Origin: a methanogenic archaeon ISO4-H5
GTDB lineage: Archaea; Thermoplasmatota; Thermoplasmata; Methanomassiliicoccales; Methanomethylophilaceae
Direction of reading: 5' to 3'
Assembly: GCA_001560915.1 (NCBI GenBank)
Contig: CP014214.1
Coordinates: 1,674,001-1,738,000, forward strand
DNA length: 64,000 nt
Positions 51,354 to 60,779 of this stretch are shown piece by piece (the first letter of the stretch is position 1; each line of letters begins with the position of its first letter). The notes beneath the pieces are model-generated. The model was given only the letters and a program-made list of their open reading frames with translations, searched no databases and was not told where the DNA came from. Made by a program: the position numbers and the translations under genes.

Positions 51354-52211
51354 TCAGTTCACCGCCGCCATGGTCTCCAGGGGGACGGTTGCCTCCGGGA
51401 GCTTGATCTGAACCATAATCTCGCCGTAAGGGAGGGTCTCCTGGAAGACATCCAGCCTGCCGTTCCTCACGAGATGCAGCACGGATACGAAGACGCTGAC
51501 GTTCGCCTCCCTGTCATCGGTGTAGAACTCGGTGATGGGCATGGGGTCCATTCCCATCGCGTAGATCCTCTGGTAGACCATCTCGACGACGGACTCGTCG
51601 TCCTCCTTGTGAGCCTTGTTGTCGAACTTGATGGGGATCTTCGCCTTGAGCTTCTCCTTGGTCGCCTGCCTGGCCTCGTAGATCTCTGCCTCGCGCTTGG
51701 CCTCCTCGAAAGCGTCGAGGAGATCCAGCATGGTGACGGAGCGGAGCTCGCAGCGGGCGTAGGTCCTGCTGATGGGTACATCGGGAACGATCATGACATC
51801 CTCATCCTCGAACTCGAAATCGCTGAGGTCGACGGGTTCCTCCTCGGCAGGGGGCTCCGCGGTCATGCGGGTCTCCTGCGACTGCAGGTTGAGGATCTTC
51901 CAGGCCATGAGCAGCAGCCTGCCCGCGACCAGCATGTCGAAGCGGTTGGAGGAGACCTTCTCGGAGTAGAGCCTGGCGAACTCCTCCAGGTTGATGGCCC
52001 AGGGGTCCATGCCCTTCTCCAGTACGAGACTGAACACCGACCTGATGGACTCGTCCACACTGTCGGAGAGCTGCTCGCCCGAGTTCTCCTCGTGAAGTAC
52101 CTCAAGGTACCCGTTTATCCTCTTGAAGGACTCCTCGTCCTCCGCCATAGCCTTGTGGAACAGAAGGTGCTGTTCCATCAATTCCATCTGTACGTTTGCA
52201 TCCATTTTCAT
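51354..52211 (-). CDS. scpA: Segregation and condensation protein ScpA (kleisin)
   Basis: 285 residues. The N-terminal helical part (MDPWAINLEEFARLYSEKV, LLLMAWKIL) and the C-terminal winged helix (YTDDREANVSVFVSVLHLVRNGRLDVFQ) are kleisin-like. A long acidic/charged linker (EEEPVDLSDFEFEDED) separates them. It bridges the SMC heads. It starts three bases after the smc stop. Confidence 0.88.
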   Translation of the reverse strand: MKMDANVQMELMEQHLLFHKAMAEDEESFKRINGYLEVLHEENSGEQLSDSVDESIRSVFSLVLEKGMDPWAINLEEFARLYSEKVSSNRFDMLVAGRLLLMAWKILNLQSQETRMTAEPPAEEEPVDLSDFEFEDEDVMIVPDVPISRTYARCELRSVTMLDLLDAFEEAKREAEIYEARQATKEKLKAKIPIKFDNKAHKEDDESVVEMVYQRIYAMGMDPMPITEFYTDDREANVSVFVSVLHLVRNGRLDVFQETLPYGEIMVQIKLPEATVPLETMAAVN

Positions 52212-52214
52212 CCC

Positions 52215-55200
52215 TCAGTCTTGCGACTCCTTCTGGCGTTTGAGTGCTTCCTCCTCGAATTTGGATACCTCCTCGAGGTCAGGCTGCATGATCACCCTGC
52301 TGATTCCAGTGGGCGGTCTGGTGACACCGATGAGGTGGTCAGCCAGCGTGAGCGTGACCTTCCTCAGGGACACCTGTATGAACTGTGCTTTGGCCGAACT
52401 CTCCTTGACCCTCTTGGCCACGAGCTCGGAGTTTGCGGCATCCAGGAACATGTCGACCTCGTCCAGTACATAGAACGGGGACGGCTGGTACTCCTGGATG
52501 GCGAAGATGAACGACAGCGCGGTGAGAGACTTCTCTCCTCCGGAGAGTGCCTCCAGCCTCAGCAGCTTGCCGTTCCTGGGTTTGGCGTTGATCTGAAGTC
52601 CGCCGTTGAACGGGTCCTCGGGGTCCTCGAGGGCCATGTATCCCTCGCCTCCGCCGGACAGCTGGGCGTAGATCTGCTTGAAGTTCTCGTTGACCGCATC
52701 GTAGGACTCCATAAAGAGACCCTTCTTCTTCGCGGTCAGGTCGTCGGTGAGCTTGTCCAGCTCAGCGATCTGCTTGTTGAGTGTCTTGATCTGCTCCAGC
52801 ATGACGTCGTATTCCTTCTTGCGGACCTCGTAATCGTCGATGGCACGAAGGTTGACGGCTCCGAGCGTGGAGATCTTGTCCTCGCAGGTACGGATGGTAC
52901 GTTTGAGGGCCTCCTCGGAGGGGATGGGTGTGGGTACCTCGATCTGGATGGCGGCCACTTCCTCTTCGAGCTGCTGGATGTTCTGCCTGATGATGATCAT
53001 CTGGGCTTCCTGGGAGGCGATGACACCTTCCTTGTTCTCGATGTTGGACTGCACCTTACCCATCTTCGCATCGAGGGCGTAGCGGTTCTCGATGAGGGAG
53101 TCCTTCTGCACTTTCAGGTCCTCGAGACCGGATTCCATCTCGGACTCGATCTTCCTCAGTGCTTCGAGGGCAATGGTGAGCTCGGCGATGTTCTTCTCGT
53201 TGTTGGCGATGGATTCGGTCTGGGCCGCGATCTTGCGGTCGACCTCTGCGACCTGGAGGTCGTATGCCTCCTTCTGCTTGTCGAGACCCGACAGCTCGGC
53301 CTTGGCTCCTCCGATCTGCGATGCCAGGTCGTTCACGGTCTGGCTACATTCGAAGACCTTGTTCCTGACTGCCTGTATGCGCTCCTGCAGGTCGGCGGGG
53401 GCGATGACTGCCATGCGTTCGCGGGCGGCGGTACGCTCGTTCCTGAGGTTCTCCAGGTTCTGTCCGGTGGTCTGGGCGGCTGCGGTCTTCTGGACCAGGT
53501 CCGATTTGGCGGTCTCCAGTTCCTTCACGGCCCTGGTGAGGTTGTCCTCCGCGGTCTTGAGATTCCTCTTGGTCTGCTCGAAGGATGCCTTGGCGGCGGC
53601 CAATTTGTCCCTGGACGCGTTGTCGGAGCCTGCGATCCTCCTCATCTCATCGTCGGCGGCACGGATGGCGTCGCGCTTGTCCCTGAGCATCTCGCGGACG
53701 GTCTCCAGGGCCTCGCTTGCCTTCCTCACGTTCTGCGCCGCCTCGTCGAGTGCTCCCTGTGCGGTGGGTCCGAACTTGGCGATGGTGTTCTTCCTGATGG
53801 TTCCTCCCGCCATGGCACCGGAGGCCTCGATCAGCTCACCCTCACGGGTGACGATCCTGATTCCTCCCATGATCTCACGGGCGGTATCGAGCGATTTGAC
53901 CACAAGGGTGTCCTGGAACACATACCAGAACACGTTGGTGTACTCGGGTGCGAAATCCAGGAAGTCGGTGGCGTATCCCTCGGTCCTCTTGAGGACCATG
54001 ATGGCCTTGGCGCGGGGTTTGCCGGGCATCATCTTGTTGAGCGGCAGGAACACCACCCTGCTGAGTCCGTTGGATTTCAGGTACTGGATGCACTGCGCGG
54101 CAACGGCGTCGGTCTCCACGACCACCGCCTGCATCTTACCTCCGGCAGCTACTCCGAGAGCGGTCTCGTACCCGGGCTCGACCTTTGCGAGCTCGGCGAC
54201 GGTACCGCGGATACCGGCGATCTGGCCGGTGTTCTTGAGTGCGAGTATGCGGGATACGGCCTCTCCGGCTCCATTGACGGAATCGGATGCGCGCTTCTCC
54301 GCGGACAGTTTGTTGTATTCGTTGTTGGCACGATCCAGGGCGGACCTGAGCTGGGACTCCTTGTCCTCCAGCTGGGCCTCCTCCTGTTTGAGGGCCAGGA
54401 TGCGTTTGGATATCTCCTCGGTGTTGTCGGGGCCGACCTCGTTCTGGACCTCCTTGAGGTTCTGGTCGGCATCCTTCATCTCGAATTTGGCGGTCTCCAG
54501 GGCCTCTTCCGCATCGGCCTTTCCGGTCTCGGCGTGGTCGAGCACGATCTTGGCCGCAGCCTCCGCGGTCCTGGCATCCTGGTCGATGATGATGGCGCTG
54601 TCGATGTCCTTGTCCAGCGTCACGATCTTCTTCTGGAGCTCGGTCAGCTCGCCGCCATGCCGGGTGGTCTCCTCGCTGATCTGTGCCTCTTCCTTCTTGG
54701 CGTTGTCGAACTCCTCCTTGGCAGCGTCGTGCTGGATCTTGAGGTCGTTCAGACTCTCGGAGAGGGTCCTGTACAGGTTGCGGTTCTCTTCGATGGACTC
54801 CAGGAAGCCTGCCTTGAACTCGTTCTGGTTCCTGATGTCCGCCTCGGAGGTCTCCATCCTGTCCTTCTCGGTGGCGAGTTTGATCTTGGTGTTCTCCAGG
54901 TCATCCTTCACCTTGCGGTACTCGGGGCCGGCCTTGGCCTCGATCTCCGCCTCCTTGGCGATGATGGCCTGTTCGTTCTCCGCGTGCTGGTTCCTGACGG
55001 TTTCCTTCTCCTTCTTCAGGACCTCCAGCTCCCCGCGGAGCTTGTCGGTGTATTGGGTGAGGTTCTCGAGGGTAGAAACCTCCTTGTCCCTCTGCCTCAC
55101 GGTGAGCTGTGCTTTGGCCACGTCGAGGGAGTTCTTGGTCTCCAGGTAGATCTGGGCCTGCTCCTTGTCCTTCTCGAGGGATTTCAGCTGCCTCTCCTTG

Positions 55201-55805
55201 TCCTCACGGAGGACGTCGATGAGATTGAGATTGTCGGTGGCCTCCTTCTTCTCGCCCTGTGCCTTCGCGATATCGGCATCGAAACTGGCGATTCCGGAGA
55301 TACCGTCGATGATGCGCCTCCTCTCGAGGTTGCTCATCTGTACGATGTGGGTGACGTCACCCTGCTGGACCAGATTGTATCCGTCGGCGCTGATCCTGGC
55401 CTTGGTGAGCAGGGAATCGAACTCGCCCAGAGTGGATTTCTGGTCGTTGATGTAGAAGTACGAGGTGTAATCCTCTCCGTTGTCGGAGAGCTTGACGTAA
55501 CGCGTGAGACGGACGGTGTCGTCGTTCCACGGGAGGATGCGGTCCTTGTTGTCGAATACCAGGGAAACGGTCATGGACTTGGCCCTGGACTTGGAGGCCC
55601 CGCCGCTGAAAATCAGATCCGTTATCCTGCCGGCCCTGACGGCCTTGGGGCTCTTGGGCCCTAACACGAACATGATGGCATCGCCGATGTTCGATTTTCC
55701 GGAACCGTTCGGTCCCGTGATTGCCATATACCCCTCCATGAGAGGTATTGTTACTTTCCCACCAAATGATTTGAAGTTCTCTAACTCAATCTGTCTTAGA
55801 TACAT
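52215..55805 (-). CDS. smc: Chromosome segregation ATPase SMC
   Basis: 1196 residues from ATG 55805 (MYLRQIELENFKSFGG), preferred over a longer frame. Walker A is GPNGSGKSN (31-39). Two long coiled coils (about 170-490 and 670-1000) flank a hinge of about 500-640 (AGIRGTVAELAKVEPGYETALGVAAGGKMQ). C-terminal signature LSGGEKSLTAL and Walker B FYVLDEVDMFLD complete the head. It entraps DNA with ScpA/ScpB. A 1528-codon antisense frame opposite it is a composition artefact. Confidence 0.96.
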   Translation of the reverse strand: MYLRQIELENFKSFGGKVTIPLMEGYMAITGPNGSGKSNIGDAIMFVLGPKSPKAVRAGRITDLIFSGGASKSRAKSMTVSLVFDNKDRILPWNDDTVRLTRYVKLSDNGEDYTSYFYINDQKSTLGEFDSLLTKARISADGYNLVQQGDVTHIVQMSNLERRRIIDGISGIASFDADIAKAQGEKKEATDNLNLIDVLREDKERQLKSLEKDKEQAQIYLETKNSLDVAKAQLTVRQRDKEVSTLENLTQYTDKLRGELEVLKKEKETVRNQHAENEQAIIAKEAEIEAKAGPEYRKVKDDLENTKIKLATEKDRMETSEADIRNQNEFKAGFLESIEENRNLYRTLSESLNDLKIQHDAAKEEFDNAKKEEAQISEETTRHGGELTELQKKIVTLDKDIDSAIIIDQDARTAEAAAKIVLDHAETGKADAEEALETAKFEMKDADQNLKEVQNEVGPDNTEEISKRILALKQEEAQLEDKESQLRSALDRANNEYNKLSAEKRASDSVNGAGEAVSRILALKNTGQIAGIRGTVAELAKVEPGYETALGVAAGGKMQAVVVETDAVAAQCIQYLKSNGLSRVVFLPLNKMMPGKPRAKAIMVLKRTEGYATDFLDFAPEYTNVFWYVFQDTLVVKSLDTAREIMGGIRIVTREGELIEASGAMAGGTIRKNTIAKFGPTAQGALDEAAQNVRKASEALETVREMLRDKRDAIRAADDEMRRIAGSDNASRDKLAAAKASFEQTKRNLKTAEDNLTRAVKELETAKSDLVQKTAAAQTTGQNLENLRNERTAARERMAVIAPADLQERIQAVRNKVFECSQTVNDLASQIGGAKAELSGLDKQKEAYDLQVAEVDRKIAAQTESIANNEKNIAELTIALEALRKIESEMESGLEDLKVQKDSLIENRYALDAKMGKVQSNIENKEGVIASQEAQMIIIRQNIQQLEEEVAAIQIEVPTPIPSEEALKRTIRTCEDKISTLGAVNLRAIDDYEVRKKEYDVMLEQIKTLNKQIAELDKLTDDLTAKKKGLFMESYDAVNENFKQIYAQLSGGGEGYMALEDPEDPFNGGLQINAKPRNGKLLRLEALSGGEKSLTALSFIFAIQEYQPSPFYVLDEVDMFLDAANSELVAKRVKESSAKAQFIQVSLRKVTLTLADHLIGVTRPPTGISRVIMQPDLEEVSKFEEEALKRQKESQD

Positions 55806-55934
55806 CCCGATTTTCCCCTTCGAGACAGATTCCGGCGTAACCCGTATTGCATCCCATTTCCGTCCGTGCACCGAACAACCTGAGTTGGAGATCGCCCGTA
55901 CGCACACGAACAGCGCGTGATTATATGCGTGGAT

Positions 55935-55947
55935 TATATATAAAAAG
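55935..55947 (-). promoter_or_regulatory. TATA box of the smc operon
   Basis: On the minus strand TTTTTATATATAA lies about 130 bases upstream of the smc start, in a 260-bp intergenic region that otherwise holds no gene. Confidence 0.5.
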
Positions 55948-56066
55948 TGCCCCTAATAAACGGCATCGGAGCCGATTATCCCATGTCTGGCACATACGCG
56001 GTGTCCGATCGTCCGGCCCAAAGGGCTGTCAGAGACATCCAGCCACAGACTGGGTCATCGTTCTTC

Positions 56067-56666
56067 TCAGTCCTCTCCGGGACCGTTCTCCCGGCGGATC
56101 TTCACGATGTCGAATACCACCGTAATCATGACGATGATAACGACCACCATGAGTGCCAGCAAGGCTACTTTGGTCTGTGCGAAATGCACTATGCTGCCCA
56201 GAGTGGGTGACACTCCCACGACCTTCCCGGTAACATCTTCCGGAGAGATCGTCTCACAGTGGGTATTGGAAGAATCGGGGACATCGCTGTTGCGATAGGT
56301 ATCTCCCAGGGTCTTGAACTGCGTAGGAGTGCCGCTGCTGTCTGTGGTTATGTCGACTACACGATGCACGGTGAGACGTCCGCTGTAGTGGAAGGAGATG
56401 ACGTCACCTACCTTGATGGAGTTCAGCTCGTTCTGGTCCAGTTTCTCTATCATGACGATACAGTTCGTGGGCAGGGCACCGATCTCCACATCCGAAGGCG
56501 TGTTCTTGGCCATGGAACCAGTCACGATGATGCGTGTCTCGCGGTCGTTGAGATCGAAGGACTTACCATTGAAATTGTAGAAGAAAACAGCCGTGGAGGC
56601 CAGTATCAGAACCACCGCCGCTATGACGACGATGCGCTTCTTGGTCAGGGATGATTTCAAGTCCAT
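56067..56666 (-). CDS. Signal peptidase I (archaeal/Sec11 type)
   Basis: 199 residues from ATG 56666. N-terminal anchor RIVVIAAVVLILASTAVFF. Catalytic Ser51 lies in VTGSM, His101 in TVHRVVD (the archaeal His replaces the bacterial Lys), and Asp in LGDTYRNSD. A second membrane helix closes the protein (VALLALMVVVIIVMITVVF). It removes Sec signal peptides at the membrane, consistent with the several secreted proteins in this window. Last gene of the carS-pyrE-udg-HAD operon. Confidence 0.88.
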   Translation of the reverse strand: MDLKSSLTKKRIVVIAAVVLILASTAVFFYNFNGKSFDLNDRETRIIVTGSMAKNTPSDVEIGALPTNCIVMIEKLDQNELNSIKVGDVISFHYSGRLTVHRVVDITTDSSGTPTQFKTLGDTYRNSDVPDSSNTHCETISPEDVTGKVVGVSPTLGSIVHFAQTKVALLALMVVVIIVMITVVFDIVKIRRENGPGED

Positions 56667-56689
56667 GGTATGCCTCAGGATATCTATAC

Positions 56690-57496
56690 TCAACGGGTTT
56701 TTAAGTCAGACGCAGACAGAGTACGGACAATCTCTTCCGGGACTATGTCTGCGACCGAGCCTTTGACGAAGGTGGGTCTGATTCCGGATGCCTTCAGGAG
56801 CGCCTCGTCGGTCTCCCCGGACAGTACCAGAATGGAGGCGATGTTCGCATCCACCGCCATACGGATATCGGTCGAGAGACGGTCCCCCACCATGACCACG
56901 CGGTCGGGTTCCACACCCATCTCCAGGGCAGCCATGTCGAGCATCAGGCGGTTGGGCTTGCCCACGACCGTGGCCTTGTTCCCGGTAAGGCTCTCGAAAA
57001 GTCTGATGAAGGGCCCGATGTCGACGTCGTAACCGTCCTCCGTGGGACATACGTCGTCCGGATGGGTGGCGATGAGCTCGGCGCCCTTCTGGATATAGTG
57101 GTAAGCATCGTTGAGTCCCTCGTAACCGATGGTGGTATCGAAGGTCAGCAGGACTATGTCCGGGACCTCTCCCTCCTTGGGTCCGGGTATCCCGGCGGAA
57201 CGGATCTCCTCTGTCACATCGGGTGTCGCCAGAACATATACTGACTTCCCGGCACGGTTCTCTTTGATGAAACGGATGGTGGCGATGGTGGAGGTCAGAA
57301 CGTGATCCTCGGTTATCTCGAATCCCATGCGCCTGAGACGGTCGGCATAGAACTTCTTGGGATGGGAGGAGTTGTTGGTGATGAATCTGAACGGTATGCC
57401 CTCGGCCTTCAGACGGGATATGAACTCCCTGGCGCCGGGTATGGGCCTCTCGCCGTGGTATACGGTACCGTCCATGTCCAATGCGAAGCCTATCAC
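56690..57496 (-). CDS. HAD-superfamily phosphatase, NagD-like
   Basis: 268 residues. DMDGTVYHGERPIPGA (nucleophile Asp), FITNNSS and VVGKPNRLMLDMA with VMVGDRLSTDI define a class IIA HAD. Related archaeal enzymes dephosphorylate phosphoglycolate or small sugar phosphates. Substrate unassigned. It overlaps the uracil-DNA glycosylase gene by 4 bp. Confidence 0.85.
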   Translation of the reverse strand: MIGFALDMDGTVYHGERPIPGAREFISRLKAEGIPFRFITNNSSHPKKFYADRLRRMGFEITEDHVLTSTIATIRFIKENRAGKSVYVLATPDVTEEIRSAGIPGPKEGEVPDIVLLTFDTTIGYEGLNDAYHYIQKGAELIATHPDDVCPTEDGYDVDIGPFIRLFESLTGNKATVVGKPNRLMLDMAALEMGVEPDRVVMVGDRLSTDIRMAVDANIASILVLSGETDEALLKASGIRPTFVKGSVADIVPEEIVRTLSASDLKTR

Positions 57497-58029
57497 AGAC
57501 CGAATTCCTCCTTGACCATGGCGAGCGTCTTCCTCAGTTCCTCGCGGGCGGCTTTGCGGTATACGCAGGCCATCGGGTGGTAGGTGGGGATGAAGAGGAT
57601 TCTCTCCCCGCAGACCTCGATGTACTGCCGGGTGTTGATAATAGGGGCAAGCGGACCCTCATATCCCAGAAGGTCGCGGATGGCCGATTTCCCGAGCCCG
57701 ATGACCGCCTTGCGGCCGGCCAGTTCGCTGTCCAGGTACTTCCTGCAGGCGGCCATCTCGGACTGCTCCGGATCGCGGTTGGCAGGCGGACGGCATTTTA
57801 CGGTATTGGTGATCATGACCCTGGAACGTTCCAGACCCACGTCCGCCATCGCCTGGTTGAGTATCTGACCGGCGCGGCCCACGAAGGGGGCTCCCTGCAG
57901 GTCCTCGTTCTCTCCGGGCGCTTCGCCCACCAGTACGACCGGCGACTCCAGATCGCCGGAGGGCAGGACCAGGTTGGTGCGTCCCTCGCAGAGGGCGCAC
58001 AGCCTGCAGTCCTTCTCGGGACTGATCAT
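57493..58029 (-). CDS. Uracil-DNA glycosylase, family 4
   Basis: 178 residues. N-terminal CRLC pair (C8, C11) of the iron-sulfur cluster, GEAPGENEDLQGAPFVGRAG with the uracil-binding loop, NTVKCRPPANRDP, and the HP motif in PTYHPMA. Family 4 enzymes remove uracil from DNA in archaea and thermophilic bacteria. Overlaps pyrE by 4 bp. Confidence 0.9.
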   Translation of the reverse strand: MISPEKDCRLCALCEGRTNLVLPSGDLESPVVLVGEAPGENEDLQGAPFVGRAGQILNQAMADVGLERSRVMITNTVKCRPPANRDPEQSEMAACRKYLDSELAGRKAVIGLGKSAIRDLLGYEGPLAPIINTRQYIEVCGERILFIPTYHPMACVYRKAAREELRKTLAMVKEEFGL

Positions 58030-58559
58030 TGTGCATCCTTCAGAAGGTCGGAACCCTTGACCAGGGCATTGAGCTCCACGCCGATGCCGGCGAGGTTCTC
58101 CCTTCCTCCTCCCTCACGGTCGATGACGGAGAAGATCCTGGTAACGTTGGCACCCTCTCCGCGGAGGGCCTCGATGGCCTTCATGCTGGAACCGGCGGTG
58201 GTGATGACGTCCTCCACCACGAGCACCTCATCCCCTGCCTCGAGGTCTCCTTCTACAAGTTTGCCGGTACCGTGGTCCTTCCTCTCCTTGCGGACCATCA
58301 GGAGCGGGATGCCGGTCTCCAGGGACAGGGCGGTGGCCAGAGGGATGGAACCGAGGACGACCCCGGCGACCCTGGCGGGCTTCATGCCCTTCTCCTTCAT
58401 CATCGATGCCATGGACTTGGCGATGAGTGCCAGCACCTCGGGTTTGGTACTTGCCTTCTTGATGTCTATATAGTAGTTGCTCTTGGCTCCGGAGGCGAGG
58501 GTGAACTCCCCGAACTGAAGCGCTCCGCAGTCTTCCAATGCTTTCTTCAAATCGCTCAT
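58026..58559 (-). CDS. pyrE: Orotate phosphoribosyltransferase
   Basis: 177 residues. LQFGEFTLASGAKSNYYIDIKKA is typical, and VLVVEDVITTAGSSMKAIEAL is the PRPP-binding loop. It forms OMP from orotate and PRPP in pyrimidine synthesis. It lies four bases downstream of the carS gene in a dense operon. Confidence 0.93.
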   Translation of the reverse strand: MSDLKKALEDCGALQFGEFTLASGAKSNYYIDIKKASTKPEVLALIAKSMASMMKEKGMKPARVAGVVLGSIPLATALSLETGIPLLMVRKERKDHGTGKLVEGDLEAGDEVLVVEDVITTAGSSMKAIEALRGEGANVTRIFSVIDREGGGRENLAGIGVELNALVKGSDLLKDAQ

Positions 58560-58563
58560 GTAA

Positions 58564-59142
58564 TCACCAAGGCTCCTTCTTGAGCCCCATCTTGTAACCT
58601 ATGATGTTGACGCTGCGGTGGATTCCGAACATCACCAGCAGCAGGAATATGAGTGCACAGATGTGCCATCCCTCGATGTAGGTGGCATAGACCCAGCCGG
58701 GGAAGAATATGGACGTGATCAGGAACGCTCCGATGACGAAATCGTACTGATCCAGAATGGGTGCTTTGGCCCCGCGTTCCAGTCCGAGACGCCTCTTGAT
58801 AAAGGCTGCCATGAGGTCTCCCAGGATGGCACCGAACGACAGACACGCGAGGATGCCGACGTTGGCCCAGAATCCTCCGTAACCCCAATAGTCAGAAGAA
58901 CCGAACAGAGCGGAGACACCGATGAGGATCAGACCGAGGAATATGCCGGAGAATCCTCCTCCGAACAGTCCCGCCCAGGACTTGCCGTCGCCGAATATCC
59001 TCTTGCCATGCCAGGTTTTACCGAAATCGATCTTGGTCTTACCCATCTTACCGAACACCACCGCCGCTGAATTGGGCAGCATGGCCGGGAGGAAAAGCCA
59101 GAATCCGTTGAGGATGATGACGATGACGCCCCAGATATCCAT
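58564..59142 (-). CDS. carS: CDP-archaeol synthase
   Basis: 192 residues from ATG 59142 (MDIWGVIV). About five membrane helices, with the conserved LPNSAAVVFGK, DFGKTWHGKRIFGDGKSWAGLFGG and RRLGLERGAKAPILDQYDF. CarS activates unsaturated archaetidic acid with CTP. Together with the GGGP/DGGGP synthases at 31-33 kb and the reductase and GGPP synthase at 60-62 kb, it completes most of the pathway. Confidence 0.9.
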   Translation of the reverse strand: MDIWGVIVIILNGFWLFLPAMLPNSAAVVFGKMGKTKIDFGKTWHGKRIFGDGKSWAGLFGGGFSGIFLGLILIGVSALFGSSDYWGYGGFWANVGILACLSFGAILGDLMAAFIKRRLGLERGAKAPILDQYDFVIGAFLITSIFFPGWVYATYIEGWHICALIFLLLVMFGIHRSVNIIGYKMGLKKEPW

Positions 59143-59216
59143 ACAGTCGGAATGCCGCATGGTCCTATAATGATATCGCCCTATGGCTTATATCGGAACG
59201 GCACCATACACAGGAT

Positions 59217-59675
59217 ATGCTCGTACTGGACAGCTCCGCATTGTTCTCGATGGAACAGCTCCCGGAGGAGGAATCTGTCTGCCCTCCCGGCGTCATCAGG
59301 GAGCTCACCAAGTACAAGGACCACCGTCTGGACCTCTGGGGCGATCTCCTGAGGGTATCGGACTGCACCGAGGACTCCATCAAGAAAGTGGAGGAAGCGG
59401 CCAGGAAGAGCGGCGATCTGGGAAGGCTGTCGCCGGTAGACATCACCGTGCTGGCACTTGCCCTGGATGTGAACGGGACCGTCCTGACCGATGATTACTC
59501 CATCCAGAACACGGCCCGCATCATGGGCATACCTTACAGGGCGATAGGGCAGGCTGGCATCAAGAAGGTGGAGAAATGGAACTACCAGTGCATCGGCTGC
59601 GGTAAATGGTACAAGGAAAAGGTTCCTGACTGCCCGATATGCGGTTCGGAGCTCCGCGCCCACCGCAAGCGCTGA
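59217..59675 (+). CDS. nob1: Nob1-like PIN-domain endoribonuclease with zinc ribbon
   Basis: 152 residues, ATG 59217, probably leaderless behind TATA-like GGCTTATATCGG. PIN acidic residues are in LVLDSSAL, PPGVIRELT, SPVDITVLALAL and GTVLTDDYSIQN. A C-terminal ribbon, CIGCGKWYKEKVPDCPICGSEL, follows. The archaeal Nob1 cleaves the 3' end of pre-16S rRNA. Its stop adjoins the TGA of the convergent GGR gene. Confidence 0.88.
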   Translation: MLVLDSSALFSMEQLPEEESVCPPGVIRELTKYKDHRLDLWGDLLRVSDCTEDSIKKVEEAARKSGDLGRLSPVDITVLALALDVNGTVLTDDYSIQNTARIMGIPYRAIGQAGIKKVEKWNYQCIGCGKWYKEKVPDCPICGSELRAHRKR

Positions 59676-60779
59676 TCACGGGAACAGACGCTTGCACCTG
59701 ATGAGTTTTCCCATACGGCGCTTGCCGAGCAGTTTCATGCATAATGCGGTGCTCTTCTCGCTCCTGAATGCGAAGGTGTCCGCCAGCTTCTTGTTGCCGG
59801 CGGCAATCTTTAGAGGTTTGTAGAGGACGTTGCGCCAGGCCTGTTCGTATTCGGCCAGGGAACGGTTGTGAAGAACGTTATCGGCAGCGACCTATCCCGC
59901 CATACGGCCGGTAATCATCGCCTGGGGGATTCCTCCTCCGTTGACGGACATCACGACTCCCGCGGCGTCTCCCACCACCATGCCGACATCGGCATAGGTC
60001 TTGGACACAGGGCCCTCGCTGGGCACATACTTGCCGCGGACCGTGGATATGACCTTGATGTCGTGAGCGTTCACGAACTTGTCGAAATATCCGCGGAGGG
60101 ATCCGTTAGAGAACTTGGGGGAGAAACCGACACCCACGTTGGCGGTGCCTGCCTTGGGCATGATCCATGCGTACGCCCCGGGAGCGATACCTCCGAAGAA
60201 CATCTGGATGTACGGATCGTAATCGCCCTCGGCCTGGGCGGAAACAGCGGGATAGGGATTCTGGTTAGCGGGGAGTCCCAGGCTCTGCGCGACACGCGAA
60301 CCAGGTCCGTCGGCACCGATGATCGTTTTGAATTCTATCTCGCCCTCGGAGGTTTTGGCGATATTGCCTTCCCTCTCGTAGAAACGGCAGCACTTGATGA
60401 GATCGGCTCCGGATTTCACCGCCTGGTCGGCAAGATACTGGTCGAAACGGTCCCTGTCAGTGGTGTATCCTGTAAAAGGGAACTCCCAGACGCGGTCCTT
60501 GGGGTCGATGAGCCTGATACCCTCGACGTTGCGGACTGCCAGATTCGAAGGGAGATTGAATAGTTCGTCGGCTCCGGTAAGGTTGGGGAACATGTCCGTG
60601 ATCTCCTCGACGGAAGGCATGAGCTCTCCGCAGCGGACGGGGGTCCCGATGACGGAACGGCCCTCGATCATGGTAACTTTCACGCCTTTCTCGGCTGCAT
60701 AACGTGCTGCGAGACTCCCCGCAGGACCTGCACCGACAACAAGAATATCGGTCTTTAGTCTCTCTGTCACTGGAATCAC
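59676..60779 (-). CDS. Geranylgeranyl reductase family protein with in-frame amber codon (candidate pyrrolysine)
   Basis: GTG start at 60779, overlapping the idsA stop (GTGA). FAD site GAGPAG (16-21), a second motif IIGADGPGSRVA and GDAAGVVMSVNGGGIPQAM are those of digeranylgeranylglycerophospholipid reductases. At codon 296 (59892-59894) TAG follows ITGRMAG. The same frame continues for 71 codons (VAADNVLHNRSLAEYEQAW, then KLADTFAFRSEKSTALCMKL) to TGA at 59676, reading as the normal family C-terminus. The full product is 367 residues. Family members usually carry a residue such as Glu at this place, so GAG to TAG is one step. Pyrrolysine insertion is the likely rescue in this clade. Confidence 0.8.

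Noticed and set aside
51078-55664. A 1528-codon open frame on the plus strand opposite smc and scpA
   Set aside because: It is antisense to two well-supported genes. The translation is Leu/Val/Gly-rich with no domain and arises from codon bias of the sense strand.
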